From assembly GCA_017962315.1 (NCBI GenBank), contig JAGCVN010000050.1, positions 1 to 61,921 on the forward strand: a DNA stretch of 61,921 bases, in the 5' to 3' direction. A program made the translations under genes and the position numbers. The first letter of the stretch is position 1; each line of letters begins with the position of its first letter. Shown here one piece after another: positions 25,074 to 34,147 of this stretch. This stretch comes from Kiritimatiellia bacterium (GTDB taxonomy: Bacteria; Verrucomicrobiota; Kiritimatiellia; RFP12; UBA1067). A model generated the notes under the pieces. It did not search any database and was not told the origin of the DNA. It saw only the letters and a list, made by a program, of their open reading frames with translations.

Positions 25074-25991
25074 CTAGGTCTCGTCCTTCCCCGCCTGGCG
25101 GGAAGCTTTGCGGAGGGCAGCGGCGAAAGACGCACCAGCCTCGGAAAGCGGGATCCCCCGGCGCCGGATGATCCCCACGCGGATGGAATCATCCAGCTTG
25201 AGCGGAACGGAAACGATGGCCGGGTTGTACGCCTTGCTGTGCGCCCCGGAGGCGACCGTAAAACCGTCGAGTCCGAGGAGGAGGTTCGTCATCGTGGCGC
25301 GGTCGCGGACACGGATGTTCTTCTTCCGGTCAATCGCCGGCATCACCTCTTCGGAAAAATAAAGCGCGTTTTCAATCCCTTGCTCATAGGTCAGATAAGG
25401 ATAGTCGTCCAACTCCTGCGGACGTATGACCTTCTTCTTGGCGAGCGGATGCTTTTTACCGAGGAACACGTGCGGCTTCGCCGTAAACAACTCCTCGAAG
25501 ACAAGTTCCTCTTTGCGGAGGATTTTCATGATCGTCCGTTCATTCCTCCTCGAAAGGTACAGGATGCCGATTTCGCTACGGTGACGCGCCACGTCCTCGA
25601 TAATCTCGCTCGTCACCGTCTCGCGGAACGTGAAGTCGTACGTCTCCGCGCCGTTCGCTTTTACAATCTCCATGAACGCATCCACGGCGAAGGCGTAATG
25701 CTGGCAGGAAACGGCGAACTGCGGCCGCCGGACCACTTTCCCCGTGTACTTTTCCGAAATTCGCGCCGTATCGTCAAGGATCTGCCTTGCCGATGCCAGG
25801 AACTCCTCGCCTTCGCGGGTGACGCTCACGCCTTTCGCCGTTCGGTTGAAGACGGCAATCCGCAATTCCTCCTCCAGGGCATGGATTGCCTCGGTCAACG
25901 ACGGCTGCGTGACGAACATGCGCCTCGCCGCCTCGCTGATCGATCCGTACGTCGCAACCGCGTCCGCATACTTCAATTGTTGAAGGGTCAT
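25074..25991 (-). CDS. LysR family transcriptional regulator
   Basis: A 305-residue regulator. The N-terminal winged helix-turn-helix is clear: MTLQQLKYADAVATYGSISE, AARRMFVTQPSLTEAIHALE. The C-terminal effector domain begins near residue 90. The start is eight bases after the TAG of the HzsA-like gene, with AGGA six bases before the ATG. Classical LysR genes are divergent from their targets; here it is co-directional between the HzsA-like gene and GH20 and probably controls the downstream genes. The effector could be an aminosugar or its phosphate (inference). Confidence 0.9.
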   Translation of the reverse strand: MTLQQLKYADAVATYGSISEAARRMFVTQPSLTEAIHALEEELRIAVFNRTAKGVSVTREGEEFLASARQILDDTARISEKYTGKVVRRPQFAVSCQHYAFAVDAFMEIVKANGAETYDFTFRETVTSEIIEDVARHRSEIGILYLSRRNERTIMKILRKEELVFEELFTAKPHVFLGKKHPLAKKKVIRPQELDDYPYLTYEQGIENALYFSEEVMPAIDRKKNIRVRDRATMTNLLLGLDGFTVASGAHSKAYNPAIVSVPLKLDDSIRVGIIRRRGIPLSEAGASFAAALRKASRQAGKDET

Positions 25992-25999
25992 GGTGCGTC

Positions 26000-28900
26000 C
26001 TATTCCAGGACGGGCCGCACGATCTTCCCGTCGCGCTGCGCTTCAGGATCGCTGTCGTGCGCGATATACTGCCCGTTCGAGTCCATCCAGAGAATCAGCC
26101 GGTCACGCTCCTCCTGGGTGAGCTTCACGCCGTGATGCCCTGCGTCGAGCATCTTCCTGAGCGGTGCGTTCATCGCGAGATACCGGCCCGGTTCCGTGTA
26201 GGCGGGCGTGAAAAACGCCCAGTCCGCGCGCTTCTTCTCGACCATTTCCCAGCCAAAGTAGTTCGTGCGGTGCACGAGGTTCTTCCAACTCGTCGAGAAC
26301 CCCCACTTGTCCTCTCGCCAGTTCCCGGCGCGGAGGTCAGGCGCGTTCGGCGCACGCTTCTCGCCGTGGCACGAGACGCATTTCGCATCAAGTACGGGCT
26401 GGACGAGGCGCACGTAGTTGAACGGGGCGGAACCATCTGGACCGGGCTTGATCTTGCTCGGTTCACGGCGCATCGCGGAAGGGAAATTCTTCATGGCGGT
26501 GCGCCGCGCATTCTCCTTCGGTTCGTGGCAGCCGCTGCACACCAGCCTCTCGCCGGGGTGCAGGTACGTGTCGCTGCGCATGCTCTGCACGGCGCAACCG
26601 TCGGCGCGGAGCGCCTGGAAGAAAATCGGCACGCCCACCGGTGCCGTAAAATACGCGCTGCCGTCCGCCTCCACGGGTACCGTGCCGAGGCACTGGCGGC
26701 CGGTCTGGTGGGGCTCGGCGCCCAGCCACGGACGCTGCTGAAGCGGCTTCACTTTCGGATAGAGCTGCCACACCCGGAGTGCCGTGATCGTCTCGTTCGT
26801 CGGGAACGGGATGCGCGTATCGTAAACGTTGACGAGGCCGATTTCGCCCGTCTTCGGAAGTTCGTCGGCGGACAAGGGCTTCGGGCGGTTCCCGTCGGCA
26901 TCTTCGGGCACGCCTTCCAGCGTCCCGTGCGGAAGGACGGGAGGACGTTTCCGCGCCGTCAACGGTATCGGATCGAGACACGAAATCGTGGGATGCGCGT
27001 AAAGGCGCGTCTTGTTGCCGAACACGTCCACAAGCGTAATCGCGTAACGGCGTCCGCGCATCGGCACATTGTACATGCCGTTGGCGTTTCCGTCGTAGGC
27101 GCAGATGTAATATTTCTCACTGAGCGGCCAGGCCGTGGCGTACGCACCGCTGTTGCGGTTGCGTCCGCTGTTGAGTTCACCCTCTGGGAACGGCTGTTCG
27201 GGCGTGATGCGGCGTATGGCACTCATTTCGCCGTCATCCGGCACCGAAGGGTCGATCATGATAAGCGAGCCCGCCGCCCAGCCGTGATGGGGGGCCGCGG
27301 TGGAAACGTACTTGCGCGATCCCGGAATCTGGCGTATGTTCATCTCCATCCGGGGCGTGGTCTTCGCGTTGATGCGCGTGTTGCCGTTCAGTTCGCGCGG
27401 ATCGCGCCCGTCGGGGAAACAGGTCCAGGCGTGGTGCGCCTGGCCGGAGCCGCGGTCGACGTAGTCCCAGCGCGTATAGACAACCATGCCGTCCTCGTTC
27501 ACGCTTGGATGCCACTCGTTCGTCTCGTGGTGCGAGAGGCGCACGATGTCCGTTCCGTCCGCGAACATCGTGTGGAGCGTGAAGGAAGGTACGGGACGGT
27601 TCCCGGAGCAGCGCACGTAGCCGCCGCGCCGCTCGGAGGTAAACACGATCCGCCCGTTCGGTAGCCAGCACGGGTCGAACTCATTCCACGGCCCGCTTGT
27701 AAGCTGCCGAAGCTCTGATCCGTCGAGGTTGCACGTGAAGACATGGTAACACGTGCCATCCTCCCACTTGTCGAGACTGCTGTTGTTTTTCACCGCCGCG
27801 AAGGCGATGCGGTTCCCGTCCCAGTCCACGTCCGGCGAAATGATCGCGCACCCGTCGAGAGTCTGCCCCTTCCACGGCCCCGCCTCGATGACCTTCCCGG
27901 CGAGAATGTTTCGTACGACGGGTTCCGGGGAAAAGGGATTTTCGAGGATGTACAACCCGTCGCCTCGCGAGACGCCGTTCTGAGTTCCGTGGAAACCGTA
28001 GTACTGGTCGCACATATGCGAGCCGTCGCGCCATTCCACGAATCCCGGCGGCTCGTGAGTGACAAAGAGCAGCCGGTCGATACCTTTCAGAAGCGGGTTT
28101 TTGAGGGAGACTCGACAATTGAGATCCATCACGTACCCGAAGAGGTCCAGCCGGGACTCCTCGTCCCGTGCCGCAGCAGCCTCGGCAGTAAAAGCAGCCA
28201 GCTCCTTCTGCTCCTGCTCAAGGCCGACTCCCTCGCCCGCAAGGTCCTGGATCAACGCCCGCGTACGCCGCAACAGGACGACCAGGGGATCGGTGTCGCC
28301 CGGCAGGATACAAGCCTGGAGGTTGACGGACTGTTCGTTTGTCTTCGCCGGGAGACGATGCCAGTTGTCGATGTCGCGACGGATAAGCCGCCATTCGCGG
28401 AGCAACTGGACATCGCCGGCGTCTGACTCGTCCTTGACGCCCCACTTTGCGAGCAGATAGCGCGTGATTTCCAGTCGCTCGGCATCGGTCAAGCTGCGGT
28501 TGAAGAGGATTACCTCGCGCACCTCGCGGCCCCCGTTCCGCTCCCGGAAATTACGATCCCGCGAAAGGCTGTCGCACGAACTAGGGTTGAACATCTCCAC
28601 GCAGAACACCTGCGTCATGCCGACGGGAGGCTTTTCCCCTATTATGCACGCCACTTCATTGGTTCCGTTCCACACGCGGGCAATCTTCGACCAAACGGCG
28701 GACGCATATTCACCTTCCTCGCCACGATGGAAATGATACTCCTTGCTATCGCAGAGATAATGACAATAACGCTCCTTGCACAGTTTCTCCACCACAAATG
28801 CCGTCCTGATGTCCGTGAAACGGGGAAATGCGAGATCACACCCGCTCGAAAAGGCGCCGAAATCCACATACGGGCGTCCTTGCTCATCCGCCCGCAGAAC

Positions 28901-29098
28901 AGGGGCCTTGTCCCGCATTCTCGGCGCGGCGGTAATGTTTCCGGTACGGCTCTTCCACGACTGGACCTTCGCACCCAGAACCAGATTCGTCGACAGCGAA
29001 ACGGCATCCAGCCAAAATACGGAACGAGACAAGAGCTCCGGCTCGGCGCAATGAACGGATGAAACGGCAAACAAAACCAAAGCGAATGTCATTTTCAT
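26000..29098 (-). CDS. HzsA-like exported protein with LamG-like front, propeller and two haem c motifs
   Basis: A 1032-residue protein. The start at 29098 (MKMTFALVLFAVSSVHCAEP) gives a proper signal peptide. Residues about 25-215 look like a LamG/laminin-type sandwich (SRSVFWLDAVSLSTN, FNRSLTDAERLEITRYLLAK), which the homologue at 10702 lacks. The middle is a TolB/PD40-like propeller (WLPNGRIVFTSERRGGYVRC). The C-terminus has CSGCH (about 854) and CVSCH (about 908), two covalent haem sites. It probably acts in periplasmic redox chemistry on a glycan or with the secreted hydrolases; this is inference. It heads the unit continuing into LysR and GH20. Promoter placement predicts a leaderless mRNA, as in the homologue. 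Confidence 0.75.
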   Translation of the reverse strand: MKMTFALVLFAVSSVHCAEPELLSRSVFWLDAVSLSTNLVLGAKVQSWKSRTGNITAAPRMRDKAPVLRADEQGRPYVDFGAFSSGCDLAFPRFTDIRTAFVVEKLCKERYCHYLCDSKEYHFHRGEEGEYASAVWSKIARVWNGTNEVACIIGEKPPVGMTQVFCVEMFNPSSCDSLSRDRNFRERNGGREVREVILFNRSLTDAERLEITRYLLAKWGVKDESDAGDVQLLREWRLIRRDIDNWHRLPAKTNEQSVNLQACILPGDTDPLVVLLRRTRALIQDLAGEGVGLEQEQKELAAFTAEAAAARDEESRLDLFGYVMDLNCRVSLKNPLLKGIDRLLFVTHEPPGFVEWRDGSHMCDQYYGFHGTQNGVSRGDGLYILENPFSPEPVVRNILAGKVIEAGPWKGQTLDGCAIISPDVDWDGNRIAFAAVKNNSSLDKWEDGTCYHVFTCNLDGSELRQLTSGPWNEFDPCWLPNGRIVFTSERRGGYVRCSGNRPVPSFTLHTMFADGTDIVRLSHHETNEWHPSVNEDGMVVYTRWDYVDRGSGQAHHAWTCFPDGRDPRELNGNTRINAKTTPRMEMNIRQIPGSRKYVSTAAPHHGWAAGSLIMIDPSVPDDGEMSAIRRITPEQPFPEGELNSGRNRNSGAYATAWPLSEKYYICAYDGNANGMYNVPMRGRRYAITLVDVFGNKTRLYAHPTISCLDPIPLTARKRPPVLPHGTLEGVPEDADGNRPKPLSADELPKTGEIGLVNVYDTRIPFPTNETITALRVWQLYPKVKPLQQRPWLGAEPHQTGRQCLGTVPVEADGSAYFTAPVGVPIFFQALRADGCAVQSMRSDTYLHPGERLVCSGCHEPKENARRTAMKNFPSAMRREPSKIKPGPDGSAPFNYVRLVQPVLDAKCVSCHGEKRAPNAPDLRAGNWREDKWGFSTSWKNLVHRTNYFGWEMVEKKRADWAFFTPAYTEPGRYLAMNAPLRKMLDAGHHGVKLTQEERDRLILWMDSNGQYIAHDSDPEAQRDGKIVRPVLE

Positions 29099-29105
29099 GG
29101 CGGAT

Positions 29106-29134
29106 AGTATACCACCACCACTCCTACCCTGCAA
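29106..29134 (-). promoter_or_regulatory. Promoter giving a leaderless mRNA for the second HzsA-like gene
   Basis: TTGCAG (29129-29134), 17-base spacer, TATACT (29106-29111) with TGG extension. The -10 ends eight bases before the ATG at 29098, and no Shine-Dalgarno sequence is present. The geometry matches the promoter at 12982-13010. Confidence 0.6.
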
Positions 29135-29326
29135 GCCCCGCTTTATGGTCAAGATTCGCAAGGTCCGCGACGTCGAGAGATCTCTTGTGGAACAGCAACC
29201 CATAAGGAATCGACGACGACATACGGATACATTCGCGTAAACAGCGACAAACAGACTGTTGAAAACAAGAGGTTCGAGGTGTCCGGGCAGGGCTAGTTCA
29301 CAATTCCCCCTGACGCGGAAGACTCG

Positions 29327-29809
29327 CTAAACGGAAATGAAACCAGCCCTGTAGGCCGGAGAAGACGTTTCCCCGTCAACAGGCGGAACGTTGTCCGGCG
29401 CGCCAGACGCGCCGGCGCGTTCGGCGTCAAGACGGTCGGCGAGGGCGGTCGCAAACGCCGCGAACTTGTCGAAGGCGTCGGGAAACTCCGCTGGAGAGAG
29501 CGTGCCGAGAGGGAAGAGGGCAAACGCGGCGAGGAACCCGGTTTCGGGGTCACGCGCGACGGCCGGGCCCCCTTCCGACATCATCCCGAAGCCGAGGTTC
29601 AGAAGGTCGCAGACGAGCGCGCGGCTCGGCGCGGGCGGCAGGTCGTCCGCCACCAGGGCGGAGACGACGAGACGCTCCAGATCGGCGTCGTGCCGGATTG
29701 AGAACGGCTGTCCCCCGACGAGGAACTCGCAGGAGTCGTCGCGCAGGTCGAGGGGTATCCCGAGATGCGCGGCGAGTGCGGAGATTGCGTCTTGTACGGT
29801 TGTCGCCAT
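29327..29809 (-). CDS. CesT-like type III secretion chaperone
   Basis: A 160-residue acidic protein with no signal peptide. The pattern is that of class I type III secretion chaperones: an N-terminal helix (VQDAISALAAHLGIP), beta strands (SCEFLVGGQPFSIRHD), a segment RALVCDLLNLGFGMMSEG, the strand pair AVARDPETGFLAAFALFPLG and a final helix (FPDAFDKFAAFATALADRL). CesT proteins dimerise and hold effectors unfolded for export. It starts 13 bases after the large broken gene at 29823-31746, with GAGGGG upstream, so it is in the same operon. The C-terminal 30 residues look disordered. YbjN-like proteins share this fold, so secretion function is inferred from fold plus context. Confidence 0.6.
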   Translation of the reverse strand: MATTVQDAISALAAHLGIPLDLRDDSCEFLVGGQPFSIRHDADLERLVVSALVADDLPPAPSRALVCDLLNLGFGMMSEGGPAVARDPETGFLAAFALFPLGTLSPAEFPDAFDKFAAFATALADRLDAERAGASGAPDNVPPVDGETSSPAYRAGFISV

Positions 29810-29822
29810 TTCTCGTTCCCCC

Positions 29823-31746
29823 TCAGCCTTTCGCCCGCGTCATGTACCAGTTCTTCTGGTAGTTGCCCAGTTTCGCCATGCTCATCTGCAGGACATCGAA
29901 GTATTTGTGGAGTACCACTTCATTCTTGCCGGCGGCGCGGTGTCCGAGATCATACGCGACGGAGTCCGAGAACAGGATGCCGTTGAGGGCGAGATAGTTG
30001 AAAATCGTGTTGTACCGCTTCTCGGTGGCGCTGCCCTCATTGCAACTGAAGCCCGGTCTGGACATCAACTTCATGGTGTTGACGATGTACGCCTTGGCCT
30101 TTACGACATTGACGTTGTAGTCCGGGTTGGCGTTGCGCAGCATCTGGGCGCAGTGGGGCGCCATCCCTTCAAGTCCCGCAAAGAACTTCTTCTTGGGATC
30201 GGCCAGCGTGGCGGTGCGGCTTGCAAGGAGGTGGACGAGGCGGCCAAGATCGTCCGTCTTGTCTAAATAGGCGCCGGTCGCGTAGTTGAGCGCGAAGTTC
30301 CCGAACTTCTTCTTCGCCTGCGCGGGGTCGTCGTCCTTGAGTGCCGTGATGTCGCCGAGGGCCTTTTCGAGGTGTTCGGCGAACTGGTCCTCGGGGATTT
30401 CGTCCGCGAAGGGAATCTCCGCCTTGACGAACCGGGCGAGTTCGGCCTTGTCGATTTCGCCGGTTGCGTACTTCTCGGCGAGGGCGACGACGGCGTCGCC
30501 TCGGAGGTCCGCCTTGGAGGCGAAGGTGACGTTCTCGACGGTGCGCGTCTCGTTGACGACCATTCCCATCGTCACGGCGTCCTCCATGAACATGTCCACC
30601 ATCTTGGAGAAGACATTGTCGATGTCGAATGCCGAGACCGGCTTTATGATCGGCTCGCCCTTCGCGTCCACGAGCTTCGTGACGGTCCACATTCCGGTCT
30701 CCTCGTTCTTGGAGATTTCCGTCATCGGACGCTTCGCGCCGACGAGGGCCTCGTAGAGGAGGAACTTTCCACGCTCCTCGATCTTCTCGCGAACCTTCGG
30801 CTGGATTTCATTTTCCTTGTCGATGAGGATCTTCTGGACCTTGGTCTCGATGGTATCTTTGATGATCTCCTCGTCGGTGATGCCCTTGCTGGCGCAGTCG
30901 GCGCGTATCTCGGTCTCGCAGGACTCGCGGGCCGCCTTGACGTAGGGTTCGCGGACGAGATCGGCGATGTGTTTGAACTCGGCGGTAATGCTGTACGCGA
31001 GGTCATGCGACTCGTCGGAGCGGGCTACCTTGATGATGCCGGCCCCGCGGGCGAGCCAGTTCGGGATGTTGTCGCCCTTGGCCTCGACGCAATTTCCGTC
31101 GAAACCCAACATGAACTCGGGGATCTGCTTCGTCTTGTCGGTCATCTGCGCGGCGGCCAGGAGAAAGCCGTCGATGACGGTGTCAATCTTCCGGAGGACA
31201 TAGCCCTTCTTGCCATGCTCGTCGAGGTTCTTCGCCTAGTCGTTGGTGTGGATGAGGGAACCGGCCTGTTTGACCGTCTCGCTGCAGACGGAGCCCTTTT
31301 CGATGCGCGTGAGGGTGTTGCGGAGGTTGGCGAGCTTTACGACATCGTCAAGGCGATGCAACTGTACCTTGAGGTTCGGCGGATTGGCCTTGATGAGTAC
31401 GGCCTTGAATTCCTCGACCACGGCGGCGACCTTGTCGGCGTTGGGGTTGTCCTTGTAGCCGCCGGTGAGCCTCGCCTCCTCCGCCCGCTGCGCTTCGATC
31501 TTGGCTTGATCGTCGAGCCGCGTCATACTGGGTCTGGAGTGCCTGCGTGAAGCGCGTGAGCGTCTTCGAGCGGAAAAAGTTCGTGAAGAAGTTTCCGCTT
31601 GCGAAACGGACGTTCGCCTTTCCATCGGCGAACGTGACGGCGAACGTGTTGTCGTTGACCTTGATTTTTCCGTCCAGGGGTGCTTACCCATCGAGAAAGT
31701 GGTTCGCGAACGAGACGTCTGCGATATGCTGTACTTGAATGACCAT
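29823..31746 (-). pseudogene. Large unrecognised effector-like protein, broken by two stops and a frameshift
   Basis: The start at 31746 is well supported by GGAAGGAG six bases upstream (MVIQVQHIADVSFANHFLDG). Codon 21 is TAA (31684-31686), then the sequence goes on sensibly (APLDGKIKVNDNTFAVTFAD). A one-base shift is needed near 31525 to join RLDDQAKIEAQRAEEARL, and an in-frame TAG lies at 31236-31238, followed by AKNLDEHGKKGYVLRKIDTV. From there about 470 codons are open to 29823, and an internal start at 31145 (MTDKTKQ) would give 440 residues. The intact protein would be about 640 residues, charged and mostly helical, without signal peptide or membrane segments. Position between two CesT-like genes suggests a type III substrate. 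Family not recognised. Confidence 0.55.
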
Positions 31747-31918
31747 GTTGAACTCCTTCCTGTTTGCCCTGTCTACACGTCTGTCGCCAAAAGGTTACAA
31801 ACGCCGCAGTTCATTTACACCCGCAGACGACTGTGTTTTTTAGCCCTGAAGAACTGTTTCCCCAAGTCCGGGAACTCATTCGTCTGCGGATGGTCTGAGT
31901 GTGGTGACCACCGCGACG

Positions 31919-33361
31919 TTAGTCGGCGATGGCCTCGTCGATGAGTTTCTGGATCGTGCCATAGTTCTCTTGCAGGAAGTTCTTGAGATCCTCGTTGAGA
32001 TCCTGCATCGAGGTTCCGCTCCCCTCCATGCTGCATTCGGCGAGTTGATCCTCCCAGTCGGCGACTTGCGTGAGGATGTCTCTGATTTGATTCGCATCAA
32101 GGTGATAGCGTGGCTTGTAGTGGTTTACCATCGCGGTGACGAGCGTGTCGAGGTTGGACTTGGCGATGAACTTCCGTTTCGCCGGGTCGGTTTCGACGGC
32201 CTCGATTTCGGATTTCTCGATGACGATGTCATTCTTCGACTCGTCAACGCTCGTCCGTCCGGACTTCGGATTCCGGTCGATAAGATCGATCTGGTCATCC
32301 TCTGGATCGTCGTCCTCCCCGGGTTCTTCGATCTTCGCCTGGGGGAGATCAATCTTCTTTTTTTCGGTCTTCTCGGCAGTGAGCGGCTCGCCTGGCATGC
32401 GAACTTCACGGATCACGACCTGGTTCAGCTGACGCTCGGACGCATTGAGGCGTTCGCGGAGTTGCCGAGGCGTCAGCCCCAGCGAAATCCGGGAACGCTT
32501 TCCGTCCGAAACCGTCTCACAGACCACCTTTCCGTCTTCGAGCGCGATGGCCATGCCGTTGGCACCGCCCACCACGGTCACCTTGTATTCCCCGCCGTTC
32601 TCGCGCCGCCAGTCGTGGCGCGTCTCGTCGTCCACAAGGCGTTCGAGCGACGTTCCGAGCATGTCGGCCATCTCGAGGAATTCCTCGGCGTCCTCTTCCG
32701 AGATTCCCTGGAACGACGGCTTGGAACTGACGAGCCTGAGGACGTCTTCCAGTTCGCAGTTGATCGAATACCCGTTCTCGTCGGAGGAGGCCTGGTTGAT
32801 TGCGTTGCGAGTGGTGCGGATATCCTCCAGCGCGTTCTTTGAATACCCGGCGTGGAGTTCGCCGTAGGTCTTGAGACGGCGGTTCCCCTCGCGGCCCTGG
32901 TTGAGCACGTCGATGTTCGCGTCGATGATCTCACGGACCTCCTGGCGCGTGAGCGGCATAAAAGCGTTCATGTCGCGAAGGGAATCGTCGCTGCCGAGGC
33001 CCAGCTGTTTGCGGATGCCGGCCATGCGCTTCTCGTCGACGCCGCCCGCCTCCAGCGCCTTGGCGAAGGCCACGCGGATGGCGAAGGAGTCGGCAGCGTC
33101 GATCGTCTTGTTGTTGAAGATCGTCCAGGTCTTGTGGTTGTTGACGATGTCGAGCTTGCCGGAATCCGTGAGACGGAGCTCGCCGGCATTGTACGTGCCT
33201 TTCGTGAGCTTCTGGAAGTCGTCCAGCGAGAAACGCAGGCGGCTGAGGTCGAGCGTCTGTTCGGGCTCCTGTTCCCTGATAGTGGGGTTCTGGTAGGAAT
33301 AGGCCTTATAGACGTCGCTGGAAATGAGCGGGTCGTTGATGGTTCTGTTAAAGTGAGGCAT
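31919..33361 (-). CDS. Unrecognised 480-residue effector-like protein
   Basis: The start at 33361 has AAAGGAG eight bases upstream. The protein has no signal peptide or membrane segment. The N-terminal 60 residues are polar (MPHFNRTINDPLISSDVYKA), as in type III substrates. Residues about 330-385 are a very acidic linker (EEPGEDDDPEDDQIDLID). The last 90 residues are helical and acidic. No enzyme motif is recognised. It lies 59 bases downstream of a CesT-like gene, the usual arrangement of a chaperone and its substrate, and 172 bases upstream of the second large gene. Both large proteins have a similar early strand-rich stretch (TYNAGELRLTDSGKLDIVNN versus LDGKIKVNDNTFAVTFADGK), possibly chaperone-binding regions. 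Confidence 0.6.
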   Translation of the reverse strand: MPHFNRTINDPLISSDVYKAYSYQNPTIREQEPEQTLDLSRLRFSLDDFQKLTKGTYNAGELRLTDSGKLDIVNNHKTWTIFNNKTIDAADSFAIRVAFAKALEAGGVDEKRMAGIRKQLGLGSDDSLRDMNAFMPLTRQEVREIIDANIDVLNQGREGNRRLKTYGELHAGYSKNALEDIRTTRNAINQASSDENGYSINCELEDVLRLVSSKPSFQGISEEDAEEFLEMADMLGTSLERLVDDETRHDWRRENGGEYKVTVVGGANGMAIALEDGKVVCETVSDGKRSRISLGLTPRQLRERLNASERQLNQVVIREVRMPGEPLTAEKTEKKKIDLPQAKIEEPGEDDDPEDDQIDLIDRNPKSGRTSVDESKNDIVIEKSEIEAVETDPAKRKFIAKSNLDTLVTAMVNHYKPRYHLDANQIRDILTQVADWEDQLAECSMEGSGTSMQDLNEDLKNFLQENYGTIQKLIDEAIAD

Positions 33362-33420
33362 GGCGTTGCTCCTTTTCTTTTGACGTGTTCATACTGATTA
33401 CACGAACAGACCGAAAAAGG

Positions 33421-33879
33421 TTACACCAGCATCGCGCCGGGCGGCGTGGACATACCGTCCGATCCTTTCGGCGGCGCGGCGCGGAAATCGGCGACGAGCC
33501 GCTTCCACGCGGTGGCGGTGTCGGCAAAGGCGATGAGCGCCTTCGCGGGACCGATTCCGGCAAGCGTATTCATGTCATCGTAGCGCTGCAATCGCACATG
33601 ACCCGTCCTAGGGACGAGCGAAAGCGTCGCGCCCGCCGTATCTCCATAGAGGTCATTGGCTTCGAGGAGCGTCTGGAACAGACGTTCCCGGCCTTCAGGC
33701 GGAGGTTCGGCCAGGTCGGCGCACATCAGCAGTGCGCCGCGCGCGTCGCAACCCTGCAAGAGGATTTCGACCTTGTCACCTTCCGCCGAACCGAGCGAAA
33801 ACGCGCAGGCGTCCCCTTCGATCGCGATTTCCACGCCCAGCTCCTTGGCGAGCGATGCAACGTATTCCTTGAATGTCAT
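33421..33879 (-). CDS. CesT-like type III secretion chaperone
   Basis: A 152-residue protein starting at 33879 (MTFKEYVASLAKELGVEIAI) behind AAGGAGACAAGGAG. The order of elements fits CesT: first helix, strands (DACAFSLGSAEGDKVEILLQ), GALLMCADLAEPPPEGRERL, then FQTLLEANDLYGDTAGATLS, strand HVRLQRYDDMN and a last helix ending AWKRLVADF. LLEAN with a following ATLSL is very typical of class I chaperones. It is directly upstream of the 480-residue protein, its likely substrate, and 16 bases after a small gene. Cytoplasmic homodimer expected from the family. Confidence 0.65.
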   Translation of the reverse strand: MTFKEYVASLAKELGVEIAIEGDACAFSLGSAEGDKVEILLQGCDARGALLMCADLAEPPPEGRERLFQTLLEANDLYGDTAGATLSLVPRTGHVRLQRYDDMNTLAGIGPAKALIAFADTATAWKRLVADFRAAPPKGSDGMSTPPGAMLV

Positions 33880-33895
33880 CTCCTTGTCTCCTTGT

Positions 33896-34147
33896 TTACG
33901 GTTTAAGTTTGGTGAAAACCTTGCCGCGCACATCGCACGGCAGGGCGAAAACACGTTCTTCCTTCTGCTCCTTCGGCAGCGCGGTACGAATAAGAGCGAC
34001 CGCATCTGAGGCAGCTTGGACAACTGATGAACACTTTTCGTCGTGGAGTAGAGCGTTCCGTCTCGGCTTTTCCGGTGCGGAAGCCCCCTCTTCAAACCGT
34101 GCGAGCGGATTCCTCGCACACGGCTTCCCGTATGAAACTGGTGTCAT
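33896..34147 (-). CDS. Small unrecognised protein of the secretion-like locus
   Basis: An 83-residue frame from 34147 with an excellent AAGGAGG site eight bases before the ATG. Its start overlaps the stop of the preceding small frame (ATGA at 34144-34147) and its stop is 16 bases before the chaperone start, so it is embedded in the operon. The sequence is basic at the front (NPLARFEEGASAPEKPRRNA) and has one helix (VVQAASDAVALIRTALPKEQ). No family recognised. Confidence 0.5.
   Translation of the reverse strand: MTPVSYGKPCARNPLARFEEGASAPEKPRRNALLHDEKCSSVVQAASDAVALIRTALPKEQKEERVFALPCDVRGKVFTKLKP

Noticed and set aside
20257..31238. Genome-wide recoding of TAG
   Set aside because: TAG occurs in frame at 20257 and 31236, but TAA at 31684 is also in frame in the same broken gene, and TAG ends normal genes (15866, 25074, 26000). 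Mutation or error is simpler.
30372..31550. 392-residue plus-strand frame opposite the broken effector-like gene
   Set aside because: Composition (Leu/Val/His/Asp/Gly-rich) is typical of antisense to GC-rich coding sequence. The minus strand has the ribosome binding site, operon context and sensible protein.
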